A stretch of DNA of 64,000 nt from contig NZ_JAMKCQ010000001.1 of NCBI RefSeq assembly GCF_024169515.1, forward strand, positions 186,001-250,000, given 5' to 3'. Of the stretch, positions 10,791-18,938 are shown one piece after another. The notes beneath the pieces were generated by a model, which did not search any database, was not told the origin of the DNA, and saw only the letters and a program-made list of their open reading frames with translations. The position numbers and the translations under genes were made by a program. Position 1 is the stretch's first letter. The number at the start of each line of letters is the position of its first letter. Source of the stretch: Erwinia aphidicola (lineage in GTDB: Bacteria > Pseudomonadota > Gammaproteobacteria > Enterobacterales > Enterobacteriaceae).

Positions 10791-11876
10791 TTATTTGTAG
10801 CGCAGTGAATTGACCAGTCGGTCCCAGATTTCAATCATCTGCGCTTCGCTGTAGCGCGTTTTTAGATACTCACTGCTGAGGCCAACAATAAGATTGGGTT
10901 TTTCAGGCGTGGCATCGCGCTCATTGGCATAAAGAAGAAAGTCATAATAAGTATTATTTTCATCTTCATGCGTCACCGGATTTGTAATAGTCTGATTTCC
11001 ACCGAACAGCCAAGTCTCACTGGGAATGCCCCCAGGCGCAAGGGTCATTTTCTTCATGCTGTATTTATTGGATGTTTTCAGCGCTTCATTAATTTCCGCA
11101 CTACGATTAAACAGAGTGTCATCTGAACCCTCTATCGTATTGTCCATTTCAGCACCAAAAACAAAATCATCATTGACATATCGGAAGGTGATTTTTTCAA
11201 TGTGTTTAGCGCCATCATCCCTGATAAATCCGTTTGGTATACACACCCCTTTTTCCCTCGGGATTTCTTCATCCTTTCGGCCACTTAAGCGCGAAATCAA
11301 CGATTGCAGTGCGGCCAGCTTGGCGGGTTTGGTGTTTGCATCTGCTTCAGTAAAACCATCAGCTAAATATTCAATTTTCTCTTGCTTATTTTTCTCACCA
11401 GAGAAATCCTGAATATCCGTAGTAATGACAAAGGCCACATGATTGACATACACATGGGCCTCAAGCTGGCGGTAAATATCTGGCGTAACCGACTCGTTAT
11501 GATCATAAATCATGCCACGACCATCAGGTAAGGTAATGACTTCCTTCAGATAGGGGGCATCTTTGGCTTTATTTCCAGGTTTATTAATCGCGTCACGCAG
11601 TTCCTGCTCTCTCAGCCTTATCCGCTGCTGAAAGGCTGGCGGGTAGACCCACTTGCTGCTGATTTTAAAGTCATCGATAAAAATCATATCGTGCAGCTGG
11701 TTGTTAAATGACTGCGGCACATCAATGATATAGCGCCCGATGCACTGCGGTTTGGTCTCGGCAAACAGGGTGTTGATCACAGAACTCTCCTTCATCGGTG
11801 ACGTGACAGCTTTAGCCTGGACAATAAACATGATGAAGGCCAGCGACAGCGCAACGCTGTAATGGAAAATTTTCAT
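10791..11876 (-). CDS. Probable T6SS immunity protein, Tli4-like (second copy)
   Basis: Predicted periplasmic protein of 361 residues, likely an antidote to the phospholipase effector encoded two genes upstream. MKIFHYSVALSLAFIMFIVQAKA is a good Sec signal. The mature part starts with the CIGRYIIDVPQSF block, which I associate with the Tli4 family. It is almost identical to its neighbour at 11948-13048 over the first 200 mature residues and the last 50, but diverges strongly in between (about residues 220-300 from the start). The ATG at 11876 has AAGGA 8 bases upstream; another ATG at 11885 lacks spacing. Family assignment rests on recall of motifs and the gene neighbourhood. Confidence 0.7.
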   Translation of the reverse strand: MKIFHYSVALSLAFIMFIVQAKAVTSPMKESSVINTLFAETKPQCIGRYIIDVPQSFNNQLHDMIFIDDFKISSKWVYPPAFQQRIRLREQELRDAINKPGNKAKDAPYLKEVITLPDGRGMIYDHNESVTPDIYRQLEAHVYVNHVAFVITTDIQDFSGEKNKQEKIEYLADGFTEADANTKPAKLAALQSLISRLSGRKDEEIPREKGVCIPNGFIRDDGAKHIEKITFRYVNDDFVFGAEMDNTIEGSDDTLFNRSAEINEALKTSNKYSMKKMTLAPGGIPSETWLFGGNQTITNPVTHEDENNTYYDFLLYANERDATPEKPNLIVGLSSEYLKTRYSEAQMIEIWDRLVNSLRYK

Positions 11877-11947
11877 GATAAGCATCCTTGCACCGTTTTT
11901 AACAGTGGCTCCCAGGAAAACCGGAGAGCCATAATTAACTCAATTAG

Positions 11948-13048
11948 TTATTTGTAGCGCAGTGAATTGACCAGCCGGTCCCAGATTTCAATCATCTGCG
12001 CTTCGCTGTAGCGCATTTTTTTGTACTCACTGCTGAGACCAATATAAAAGTTGGGTTTTTCAGGCGTGGCATCCCGTTCGTTGGCATACAGGTCAAAGTC
12101 GTAGACGGTGATCTTTTCATCCTCGTTCGTCTGCTCATTTCTGAGATCTTGTGTACCACCAAACAACCACATTTCAGTGGGGATACCGTTAATGGTCCGC
12201 GCCTCTTTTTTAATGCTGTACTTATTGGAGGTTTTCAGCGCTTCGTTTATTTGCGCACTGCGATTAAACAGAGTGTCATCCGAACCCATAAACTTGTTAT
12301 TTTCATATACACCCAAAATAAAATCATCATTTTCATAGCTAAATGTCACTTTTTCCATGTGCTTAGCGCCATCATCCCTGATAAACCCGTTCGGAATACA
12401 TACCCCTTTCCCCCTCGGGATTTCTTCATCCTTTCGGCCACTTAAGCGCGAAATCAACGATTGCAGTGCGGCCAGCTTGGCGGGTTTGGTGTTTGCATCT
12501 GCTTCAGTAAAACCATCAGCTAAATATTCAATTTTCTCTTGCTTATTTTTCTCACCAGAGAAATCCTGAATATCCGTAGTAATGACAAAGGCCACATGAT
12601 TGACATACACATGGGCCTCAAGCTGGCGGTAAATATCTGGCGTAACCGACTCGTTATGATCATAAATCACGCCACGACCATCAGGTAAGGTAATGACTTC
12701 CTTCAGATAGGGGGCATCTTTGGCTTTATTTCCAGGTTTATTAATCGCGTCACGCAGTTCCTGCTCCCTCAGCCTTATCCGCTGCTGAAAGGCCGGCGGG
12801 TAGATCCACTTGCTGCTGATTTTAAAGTCATCGATAAAAATCATATCGTGCAGCTGGTTGTTAAATGACTGCGGCACATCAATGATATAGCGCCCGATGC
12901 ACTGCGGTTTGGTCTCGGCAAACAGGGTGTTGATCACAGCACTCTCCTTCTGCGTGATAGGCGGTTGTGTGGCGGCCACGGTCGGGGTAGCCAGCAGCAT
13001 GCTGCTGGCCAGCAGCGCTAACATAGTAAATTTCTGGACAGATTTCAT
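11948..13048 (-). CDS. Probable T6SS immunity protein, Tli4-like (first copy)
   Basis: Predicted periplasmic immunity protein of 366 residues, overlapping the effector gene stop by 4 bases (ATGA), the classic arrangement of an effector with its cognate antidote. The signal peptide MKSVQKFTMLALLASSMLLATPTVAA differs completely from that of the second copy, while the mature protein from ESAVINTLFAETKPQCIGRY onward is nearly the same. The C-terminal third carries the copy-specific residues (…FILGVYENNKFMGSDD…, …EARTINGIPTEMW…). Base composition is AT-richer than the flanking backbone genes, suggesting acquisition by transfer. Confidence 0.75.
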   Translation of the reverse strand: MKSVQKFTMLALLASSMLLATPTVAATQPPITQKESAVINTLFAETKPQCIGRYIIDVPQSFNNQLHDMIFIDDFKISSKWIYPPAFQQRIRLREQELRDAINKPGNKAKDAPYLKEVITLPDGRGVIYDHNESVTPDIYRQLEAHVYVNHVAFVITTDIQDFSGEKNKQEKIEYLADGFTEADANTKPAKLAALQSLISRLSGRKDEEIPRGKGVCIPNGFIRDDGAKHMEKVTFSYENDDFILGVYENNKFMGSDDTLFNRSAQINEALKTSNKYSIKKEARTINGIPTEMWLFGGTQDLRNEQTNEDEKITVYDFDLYANERDATPEKPNFYIGLSSEYKKMRYSEAQMIEIWDRLVNSLRYK

Positions 13049-14712
13049 GGAACCGGGACCTCATGCACCATTTTCACAATCGCCCGCAGGGTAAATTGCA
13101 GGGCCGGTCGTTTAGAGATATCTTTCAGGCTGCTGACGTCATAGGCTTTCTGATGTTCAACTGCGGTTGCCAGCACGCTTTTGATGCTACTGCTATGGCG
13201 TATAGTGTTCAGTGATTCCACCGGCACCGTACCGTCACCCGGGGTGTTGGATGAGCCGAGTCGGTAGACCTGAGCACGCTGAAGCGGCAACGGGACTTCC
13301 CGGTAGTTATTGGGCAGTTTTAAGTCATTCTCACCCTTTTTTTTCGGGTAAACCTGGGTGATCCTGTTCCAGCTTAGCGTACCGTCAGAGTCTATTTGAT
13401 CACCATAAAACGCATAGCTATTAGGGTGATAGGTATCGTCTAAATTTTCAATAAATGGTTTTACTACTTTACGAATACACCTGTTGTATTCAGCCCAGTT
13501 GCTCTTTATTACCGCTGCATCCTTATCGATAATATCGGCCTCATACAGGCGATACCACAGGGTTTTATTGAGGTAAATCTCGCCGAACGGGTCCCGGGTT
13601 TGCGGCAGTGCTATATCGCTGTCATCCTCATTAACTCCTTCCACCGTCAGCCATGGCGCGCCACCAAGGTATTTAGCCGAGGGCAAAAGCTGCAGCGGTG
13701 CCGGGGCGCGGGCTAACACCGGCATCAGCTCCTGCGCCGTACTGCCCAATACCGCCCCCGCCATCCCCTCCTGCCCCGCGCCGACTTTCATACGGCGGTA
13801 CGCCGCCGGGGAACCGAGGTCAGGGATAACGCCGTGCACAATGCCAAGGATTTTATCCTTAGCCCCTAAAATCTGCGAGGCATAGCGCGCCACCAGCCCG
13901 CCCATGGAGTGAGTGACGATGATGACTTTCTCCTGCCCGGCGGGAAAGGCCATGCCGTGACCATGCTCATGTTTGTAGAGGTCAATCACCTCGTCGATAT
14001 AGTTAACCAGCCCCTCGGCAGAAGTTTTATTATCCTGCAGCCAGTTATAGCCGTAGACATGGAGCGGCAATAAAAAATTCCGGAAGTGGTCAAGCTCCTG
14101 CTGAGTCATTACGGATTCGCCACTAATCTCGTCTCCTTTATCCTGCGACAGCGGCCTGCCCACCAGCTGGCTTAACACGCCGCCTTTCCCCCGTGCGGGC
14201 GTGGCGTAATTCACCAGGTCCTGCTGCCAGTCATCCAGCAGTGCCCCCTGGAAGACGCTTAAAAACTTGCCGTAGCTGAAGGATAAAATCTCGCCCCAGC
14301 CGCGTTCGCTGCGGGTTGGAAACATTTTTCCGTCATCGGATAACGGTGAATAGAAACTTTGGTCGATATCGCCACGGTTATCCACCTTAGTGGTATTGGG
14401 GTTTAGCAACTCCCGACGGTCATTGCCTTTTTTCCGCGCCCACTCCCAATACACCCCCACCTGACTGTCGCCGCGCCAGATAACGCTCTTCTTACCCTCA
14501 TCGTTTGACATCAAATTCGTCCCCATCACGCCGGGGAGAAAAATCACCGGGATAACCTTAATCGGTGGCTGCAGCAGCACCGCCCTGGCATTCAATGATT
14601 TTTTCTGGTTCTGGATACCGTGCCAGTTGACCAGCCCGTGCTGGTCCCACTCCGGCAGTATGTAGGTCACATGCTGACCGTCACCGTTTCCCTGCTGTGT
14701 TTCTTCCGTCAT
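13045..14712 (-). CDS. Probable T6SS phospholipase effector, Tle4-like
   Basis: Alpha/beta-hydrolase of 555 residues, predicted to be a type VI secretion lipase toxin acting in the periplasm of target cells. The oxyanion region VIPVIFLPGVMGTNL (about 53-67) is followed by the nucleophile elbow THSMGG with Ser269. Likely partners are Asp493 (GDGTVPVES) and His520 (AVEHQKAYD), so the triad looks intact. There is no signal peptide, as expected for T6SS cargo. AAAGGACG lies before the ATG. Two tandem periplasmic immunity-type genes follow, the first overlapping. No vgrG, PAAR or T6SS structural gene is in the window, so it would need a T6SS elsewhere. A generic lipase or PGAP1-like hydrolase is the alternative. 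Confidence 0.75.
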   Translation of the reverse strand: MTEETQQGNGDGQHVTYILPEWDQHGLVNWHGIQNQKKSLNARAVLLQPPIKVIPVIFLPGVMGTNLMSNDEGKKSVIWRGDSQVGVYWEWARKKGNDRRELLNPNTTKVDNRGDIDQSFYSPLSDDGKMFPTRSERGWGEILSFSYGKFLSVFQGALLDDWQQDLVNYATPARGKGGVLSQLVGRPLSQDKGDEISGESVMTQQELDHFRNFLLPLHVYGYNWLQDNKTSAEGLVNYIDEVIDLYKHEHGHGMAFPAGQEKVIIVTHSMGGLVARYASQILGAKDKILGIVHGVIPDLGSPAAYRRMKVGAGQEGMAGAVLGSTAQELMPVLARAPAPLQLLPSAKYLGGAPWLTVEGVNEDDSDIALPQTRDPFGEIYLNKTLWYRLYEADIIDKDAAVIKSNWAEYNRCIRKVVKPFIENLDDTYHPNSYAFYGDQIDSDGTLSWNRITQVYPKKKGENDLKLPNNYREVPLPLQRAQVYRLGSSNTPGDGTVPVESLNTIRHSSSIKSVLATAVEHQKAYDVSSLKDISKRPALQFTLRAIVKMVHEVPVP

Positions 14713-14835
14713 TCGTCACGTCCTTTTTCCGTTCAGGTAGATACTTTCATTACGCTGCCGGGCAGCGGTCCTTTAGCTTTTTTTCGGCAAAGTCGCGCTG
14801 TGTGAATCAATATCGACATTATTCTGCGTTGACGT

Positions 14836-15051
14836 TTAACCCGATGAGGAGGTTGCCAGGGATTGCTGTATGCCGTCGCCATTTTTAAAACTAAACGCCT
14901 GGCCCACCACGTCGATACTCTGTCTGCCAGTCTTTAACTGCTATAACTCAGCCTGCATCTCACGCTGGTTGTCTTGCGCCTTATGTTGGCCATCCACTTT
15001 GATTGGTAATCCCTTTAAATAGTGAACTTCAGAGTAGGTATACACACTCTT
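14836..15051 (-). pseudogene. Decayed coding fragment upstream of the effector
   Basis: Translating the minus strand from 15051 gives a protein-like stretch (…VYTYSEVHYLKGLPIKVDGQ, then …EMQAEL). It is broken by an in-frame TAG at 14941-14943 and continues in the same frame (QLKTGRQSIDVVGQAFSF…) to a TAA at 14836-14838; a TGA also sits at 15052-15054. The amphipathic, codon-regular character across the stop suggests the remnant of the 3' end of a gene that once preceded the effector, possibly a T6SS delivery gene. I do not recognise the family. Confidence 0.5.
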
Positions 15052-15119
15052 TCATAGGTATTTAGCTGCGACTATATAGCAGCCAGGTTAATGGCTGCAA
15101 TATGTCAAATCAGGAATTT

Positions 15120-15269
15120 CTAGCTGATTTTTATAGGATTTTTCTTGCCTTCTTGAGTTAACCAGCTGAATGGGATGGCGAAAAACACATCGATATTATC
15201 GGAAAAGCTAAAGGATTCGTCAGCAACCAGCGTCAGAATAAACAGCATCAACCCGCCAGTATTATCACA
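15120..15269 (-). pseudogene. Short open fragment, possible gene remnant
   Basis: A 49-codon minus-strand frame bounded upstream by an in-frame TAA at 15270-15272 encodes a plausible protein tail (…LMLFILTLVADESFSFSDN, then …AIPFSWLTQEGKKNPIKIS). An internal ATG at 15248 has no clear ribosome site. I do not recognise it; a residual C-terminus of a deleted gene is the simplest reading. Confidence 0.4.
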
Positions 15270-15415
15270 TTATGTTAACTGTTGAATGTAATGACCTTCA
15301 CCTGATCTGACTTTTATCATCACTGCTTTAGCTGGATGCGGAAGAAGATATACCAGCCAGGCTGGAAGTTACGCTGCAGGAATACTGCAGCGCAGTTGCG
15401 GGGTCTTAGGGGAGA

Positions 15416-16075
15416 TTAGTGTTTGCGATGGACGTTGACGCTGCCGTCAGGATTCTTGTTGATGATCAACTCTTCCAGCGAGCTGAGCACCATATCGACA
15501 TCTTCCAGCCGCGGTGAATCTGCCGGCGCGTTAACCGCGATCACATGGCTGCCGGAAGCCAGACCGGAGAGGATCCCGGCAGCGGCATCTTCCACCACCA
15601 CGCACTCCTCCGGTTCCAGGTCGAGCAGCTGGGCGCCAAGCAGATAGGCATCCGGCTCTGGCTTGCCGCGCTCAACGCGCTCGGCGGTGACAAATGCTGC
15701 CGGGGCGGGTAAACCTGCCGCCGCATGGCGCGCGCTGGCAACGGGTATGGAACCTGAAGTGACGATCGCCCAGGGGATCTCCAGCTCGTCCAGCTGGCTT
15801 AACAGCGCAACGGCACCGGGCAGGGCAACAATGCCGTCAATATCTTCAGCTTCCAGCTTTTCCAGCGCGATAAATTCCTGCTGAATCTCCTCCGCTGAAG
15901 CCCCGCTCATAAAGTGGCGCAGTGAGGTAATTGCCTGCTTACCGTGGATGAAGCCCAGCACCTCTTCAGGAGCGATCCCGTGGCGCTTACCCCAGTTTTT
16001 CCAGGCACGTTCAACTACCGCAAGGGAGTCAACTAACGTGCCATCCAGATCAAACAGAAAACCTTTACACTTCAC
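15416..16075 (-). CDS. hxpA: HAD-family sugar phosphatase HxpA (YfbT)
   Basis: Cytoplasmic HAD-superfamily phosphatase acting on hexose phosphates and similar sugar phosphates in E. coli. The 219-residue protein shows FLFDLDGTLVDS with the nucleophile pair D9/D11, the VTSGS motif, the lysine in ERGKPEPDAYLLGA, and VVVEDAAAG. A GTG start at 16075 preceded by AGAAGGAAG is preferred; upstream ATG or TTG extensions would overlap yfbU. The gene follows yfbU by 13 bases. In E. coli, yfbS sits between yfbR and this gene; here the T6SS cargo occupies that place. Confidence 0.93.
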   Translation of the reverse strand: MKCKGFLFDLDGTLVDSLAVVERAWKNWGKRHGIAPEEVLGFIHGKQAITSLRHFMSGASAEEIQQEFIALEKLEAEDIDGIVALPGAVALLSQLDELEIPWAIVTSGSIPVASARHAAAGLPAPAAFVTAERVERGKPEPDAYLLGAQLLDLEPEECVVVEDAAAGILSGLASGSHVIAVNAPADSPRLEDVDMVLSSLEELIINKNPDGSVNVHRKH

Positions 16076-16088
16076 CGCATCTTCCTTC

Positions 16089-16583
16089 TCAGGCGTTGAT
16101 AACTTGCGCGATCTCGTTCGCACTCAGATGATACTGCCGGGGACAATTGTGCCACAGCGCGAGCATGCGTTGGTATTTTTCCCACATCGGCACCTGAGTA
16201 TCAAACTCGTGGCTGCCCGCATCAAAGTGGGTGTAGCGCCCTTCAACCTCCACCAGAAAGCGCACATAGCCAAGATATCGCCCTTCAGAAGCGGCATCAA
16301 AGCCAGGGAATACCAGACGACGCAGCTCGATGCCCTGCGGTTCTTTCAGATTGGTCCAGGAGATATGCAGGGCATGATACATCTCCATCATCGCGATCAG
16401 CGTGCGGCACTCCGCCTCCGGAAGCTGGCTAAAATCGTTATCCAGCTCGCGCATCTGCAGGCCAAAGCCGCGTTCGATAATGGTCTGATGGCGCTGGTAA
16501 CGCGCGGCGTTATCCGGGTCGAGCATCGCCATCATCTGGTACTGATTGGAAAGAATTAAACGCTGGGCATGGGTCATGTCCAT
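16089..16583 (-). CDS. yfbU: UPF0304 family protein YfbU
   Basis: Conserved enteric protein of 164 residues with no firmly established role. The sequence [26 protein letters not shown] and the end [18 protein letters not shown] match E. coli YfbU along the full length. It is predicted cytoplasmic and mostly helical. The start is at 16583, with GGAG upstream; the frame is open for six more codons without a better site. It sits in the conserved yfbV-yfbU-hxpA order. Confidence 0.93.
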   Translation of the reverse strand: MDMTHAQRLILSNQYQMMAMLDPDNAARYQRHQTIIERGFGLQMRELDNDFSQLPEAECRTLIAMMEMYHALHISWTNLKEPQGIELRRLVFPGFDAASEGRYLGYVRFLVEVEGRYTHFDAGSHEFDTQVPMWEKYQRMLALWHNCPRQYHLSANEIAQVINA

Positions 16584-16662
16584 TTGGGGCTCCTCCGCCA
16601 CGGGGAAAATAGTCAGTGGCGGCAGGATCTCACGGCGCGGGGAGAGGCTTCTTTGACGCAGC

Positions 16663-16697
16663 GCGGGTTTCCGGTGAGATCGTCACAGAAAACCCGC
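16663..16697. other. Hairpin between yfbV and yfbU
   Basis: GCGGGTTT…AAACCCGC inverted repeat 9 bases past the yfbV stop, without a T run on the minus strand. It may be a weak terminator or an mRNA 3' end stabiliser. Confidence 0.5.
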
Positions 16698-16705
16698 AAA
16701 CGCGA

Positions 16706-17158
16706 TTAAAGGTCGTCGAGGAAGGTTTTATCCAGCTGCTTGAAGGCGCGCTTCAGCACGTCAGCCAGTGACTGATAGGTTGGCTTGCCTTCCACCGGGG
16801 CAATGGCCTGGCCTGCGGCCTGCAACTTTTCACGCACGTCGTGGAACCAGCCCAATAAAGAAGGCGGCAATGGCGTTACCGAGCGCTTGCCCAGCCACCA
16901 CAGACCCTGCATCGGCAGGCTGCAGGCGAACAGCGCGGTGGCGACGGCCGGGCCCAGCTGCCCGCCAAGGGCGATCTGCCAGGTGAGGCTGAAAACAGCC
17001 ACGGGCGGCATAATGCGGATGGCAAACCGTGTCGCGCGCGTGACGCGATTTTCTGGAAACATAGGCGCAAGGCGTTTATCGACAGGCCATGTCTTCATGT
17101 AGTGCTGACCATGCTGGAACAGCTTAAACCAACCGACACTGCCGGATTCATTCGCCAT
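16706..17158 (-). CDS. yfbV: UPF0208 membrane protein YfbV
   Basis: Inner-membrane protein of 150 residues matching E. coli YfbV (…FRMPPIAVF-type segment, [36 protein letters not shown], and the end [14 protein letters not shown]). Two hydrophobic segments lie at about 45-66 and 68-90. Its molecular role is not established. The ATG at 17158 is chosen, with GAGG 7 bases before; a TTG at 17170 is in frame but weaker. It is divergent from ackA across a regulatory region with an ERIC element. Confidence 0.93.
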   Translation of the reverse strand: MANESGSVGWFKLFQHGQHYMKTWPVDKRLAPMFPENRVTRATRFAIRIMPPVAVFSLTWQIALGGQLGPAVATALFACSLPMQGLWWLGKRSVTPLPPSLLGWFHDVREKLQAAGQAIAPVEGKPTYQSLADVLKRAFKQLDKTFLDDL

Positions 17159-17276
17159 GGCTAACCTCAACTTCAGAGATAAATATTAAAAAAAAATTAC
17201 AAGTCACCAACTTTACCTAACATCATTCAAAATATTTTGTCTTTACGGCTGACACTGGTTATCCTGTGCGCGTTTT

Positions 17277-17399
17277 TACCCGTCATACTTCAAACTTCAG
17301 GTGCGCCGACTTCCTTTGCTCACCTCAGTCACTTACTTGAGTAAGCTCCTGAGGGTTCACTCAGTTGCCGTCTTCCTGAAACTCGAATTATTTAGGGTA
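17277..17399. repeat. ERIC (intergenic repeat unit) element
   Basis: 123 bases with inverted ends TACCCGTCATACTTCAA and CGAATTATTTAGGGTA. The centre contains close matches to the two classical ERIC core segments (TGCTCACCTCAGTCACTTACTT and AGTAAGCTCCTGAGGGTTCAC, given here in two parts of the element). The whole is an imperfect palindrome, as in known ERIC sequences of enterics. Confidence 0.92.
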
Positions 17400-17523
17400 A
17401 TGCCCTGGACAGCGAGCAATCCTGGTCAACATTCGGCCAAGCCATGAAAAAGCGCATCAGATTTAAAAAAAAATCGTAAAGTTTCCAAAATTTTTTGCTT
17501 TCGGACAAAACTTTCCGGCAGCA

Positions 17524-17535
17524 TGATGTTCATCA
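17524..17535. promoter_or_regulatory. Candidate FNR-type site upstream of ackA
   Basis: TGATGTTCATCA is a perfect palindrome with the TGAT-N4-ATCA core of FNR sites (consensus TTGAT-N4-ATCAA). It lies about 80 bases before the ackA start. In E. coli the ackA-pta operon responds to oxygen regulators, so the assignment is plausible but rests on motif match alone. Confidence 0.45.
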
Positions 17536-17614
17536 TTAATGTACCAGCTTTCATGCGCTACGCTGATAGTCTGTTTGACTTTTATTTCGCCACTTTTAAT
17601 AAATAGGACCTTCC

Positions 17615-18817
17615 ATGTCGAGTAAGTTAGTACTGGTTCTGAACTGCGGTAGTTCTTCCCTGAAGTTTGCCATTATCGATCCGGCAAACGGCGACGAATA
17701 CCTGTCAGGTTTAGCTGAATGTTTCCACCTGCCGGAAGCCCGCATTAAGTGGAAACTGGAAGGCGCTAAACAAGAAGCGGCTCTGGGTGCAGGCGCAGCG
17801 CACAGCGAAGCACTGAACTTCATGGTTAAAACTATTCTGGCACAAAAACCAGAACTGTCGGCACAAATCGTTGCTATCGGTCATCGCATCGTTCACGGTG
17901 GCGAAAAGTTAACGCAGTCCGTCGTGATTGACGAATCCGTCATCCAGGGTATCAAAGACGCCTCTTCATTTGCACCGCTGCACAACCCGGCGCACCTGAT
18001 CGGCATTGACGAAGCGCTGAAAAACTTCCCGCACCTGTCAGATAAAAATGTGGCTGTTTTCGACACCGCATTCCATCAGACTATGCCGGAAGAGTCTTAT
18101 CTCTACGCCCTGCCGTACAAATTGTACAAAGAGCACGGCGTACGCCGCTATGGCGCGCACGGTACCAGCCACTTCTACGTGACGCAGGAAGCCGCCAAAG
18201 TGCTGAACAAGCCGGTGTCCGAGCTGAACATCATCACCTGTCACCTGGGTAACGGTGGTTCGGTTTCCGCTATCCGTAACGGCGAGTGCGTTGACACCTC
18301 GATGGGTCTGACCCCGCTGGAAGGCCTGGTGATGGGGACCCGCAGCGGTGATATCGACCCGGCGATTATCTTCTTCCTGCACGATACGCTCGGCATGAAC
18401 GTGGATGCGATCAACAAGATGCTGACCAAAGAGTCTGGCCTGCTGGGCCTGACCGAAGTCACCAGCGACTGCCGCTATGTGGAAGATAACTACGATACCA
18501 AAGCCGATGCCAAACGTGCGATGGACGTTTACTGCCACCGCCTGGCGAAATATATCGGCTCTTATGCCGCGCTGATGGATGGCCGTCTGGACGCGGTGAT
18601 CTTCACCGGCGGGATTGGTGAGAATGCCGCGATGGTGCGCGAGCTGTCGCTGGCGAAGCTCGGCCTGCTGGGCTTCGAAGTGGACCACGAACGCAACCTG
18701 GCCGCGCGCTTCGGCAAAGCCGGCTTCATCAACAAAGAGGGCACCCGCCCGGCGCTGGTTATCCCAACCAACGAAGAGTTGGTCATCGCGCAGGACGCAG
18801 ACCGTCTCACCGCATAA
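17615..18817 (+). CDS. ackA: Acetate kinase
   Basis: Converts acetyl phosphate and ADP to acetate and ATP in the cytoplasm; with Pta it forms the acetate overflow and assimilation pathway. The 400-residue product has the N-terminal phosphate-binding [11 protein letters not shown], the [10 protein letters not shown] block, [25 protein letters not shown], and [13 protein letters not shown], all signatures of the ASKHA fold acetokinase family. The end [15 protein letters not shown] is typical. The start has AGGACC at normal spacing. pta follows after about 120 bases. Confidence 0.98.
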   Translation: MSSKLVLVLNCGSSSLKFAIIDPANGDEYLSGLAECFHLPEARIKWKLEGAKQEAALGAGAAHSEALNFMVKTILAQKPELSAQIVAIGHRIVHGGEKLTQSVVIDESVIQGIKDASSFAPLHNPAHLIGIDEALKNFPHLSDKNVAVFDTAFHQTMPEESYLYALPYKLYKEHGVRRYGAHGTSHFYVTQEAAKVLNKPVSELNIITCHLGNGGSVSAIRNGECVDTSMGLTPLEGLVMGTRSGDIDPAIIFFLHDTLGMNVDAINKMLTKESGLLGLTEVTSDCRYVEDNYDTKADAKRAMDVYCHRLAKYIGSYAALMDGRLDAVIFTGGIGENAAMVRELSLAKLGLLGFEVDHERNLAARFGKAGFINKEGTRPALVIPTNEELVIAQDADRLTA

Positions 18818-18938
18818 TAAACGCTTCTCTCCGTCAGCTCAGGCTGGCGGAGTTGTTTTAGACACCAAGAAATTTGTATAGCCCTTGCTACTGGAGCAGC
18901 TGCTCTACGTGTGCAGGCTAAAGTCATGAGGAGTTACT

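Larger units (their letters stand above)
14713..15415. other. Gene-poor region upstream of the effector with decayed frames
   Basis: About 700 bases between the effector start and hxpA with no intact gene. It contains two protein-like minus-strand fragments, annotated separately, interrupted by stops. There is also a small GCAGCCA/TGGCTGC inverted repeat at 15079-15098. The region looks like the eroded edge of the insert. Confidence 0.6.
17159..17614. promoter_or_regulatory. yfbV-ackA intergenic region
   Basis: About 455 bases separating divergent yfbV and ackA. It holds an ERIC element (17277-17399) and, nearer ackA, a TGAT-N4-ATCA motif at 17524-17535. The ackA ribosome site is AGGACC just before 17615. 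No coding frame was supported. Confidence 0.6.
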
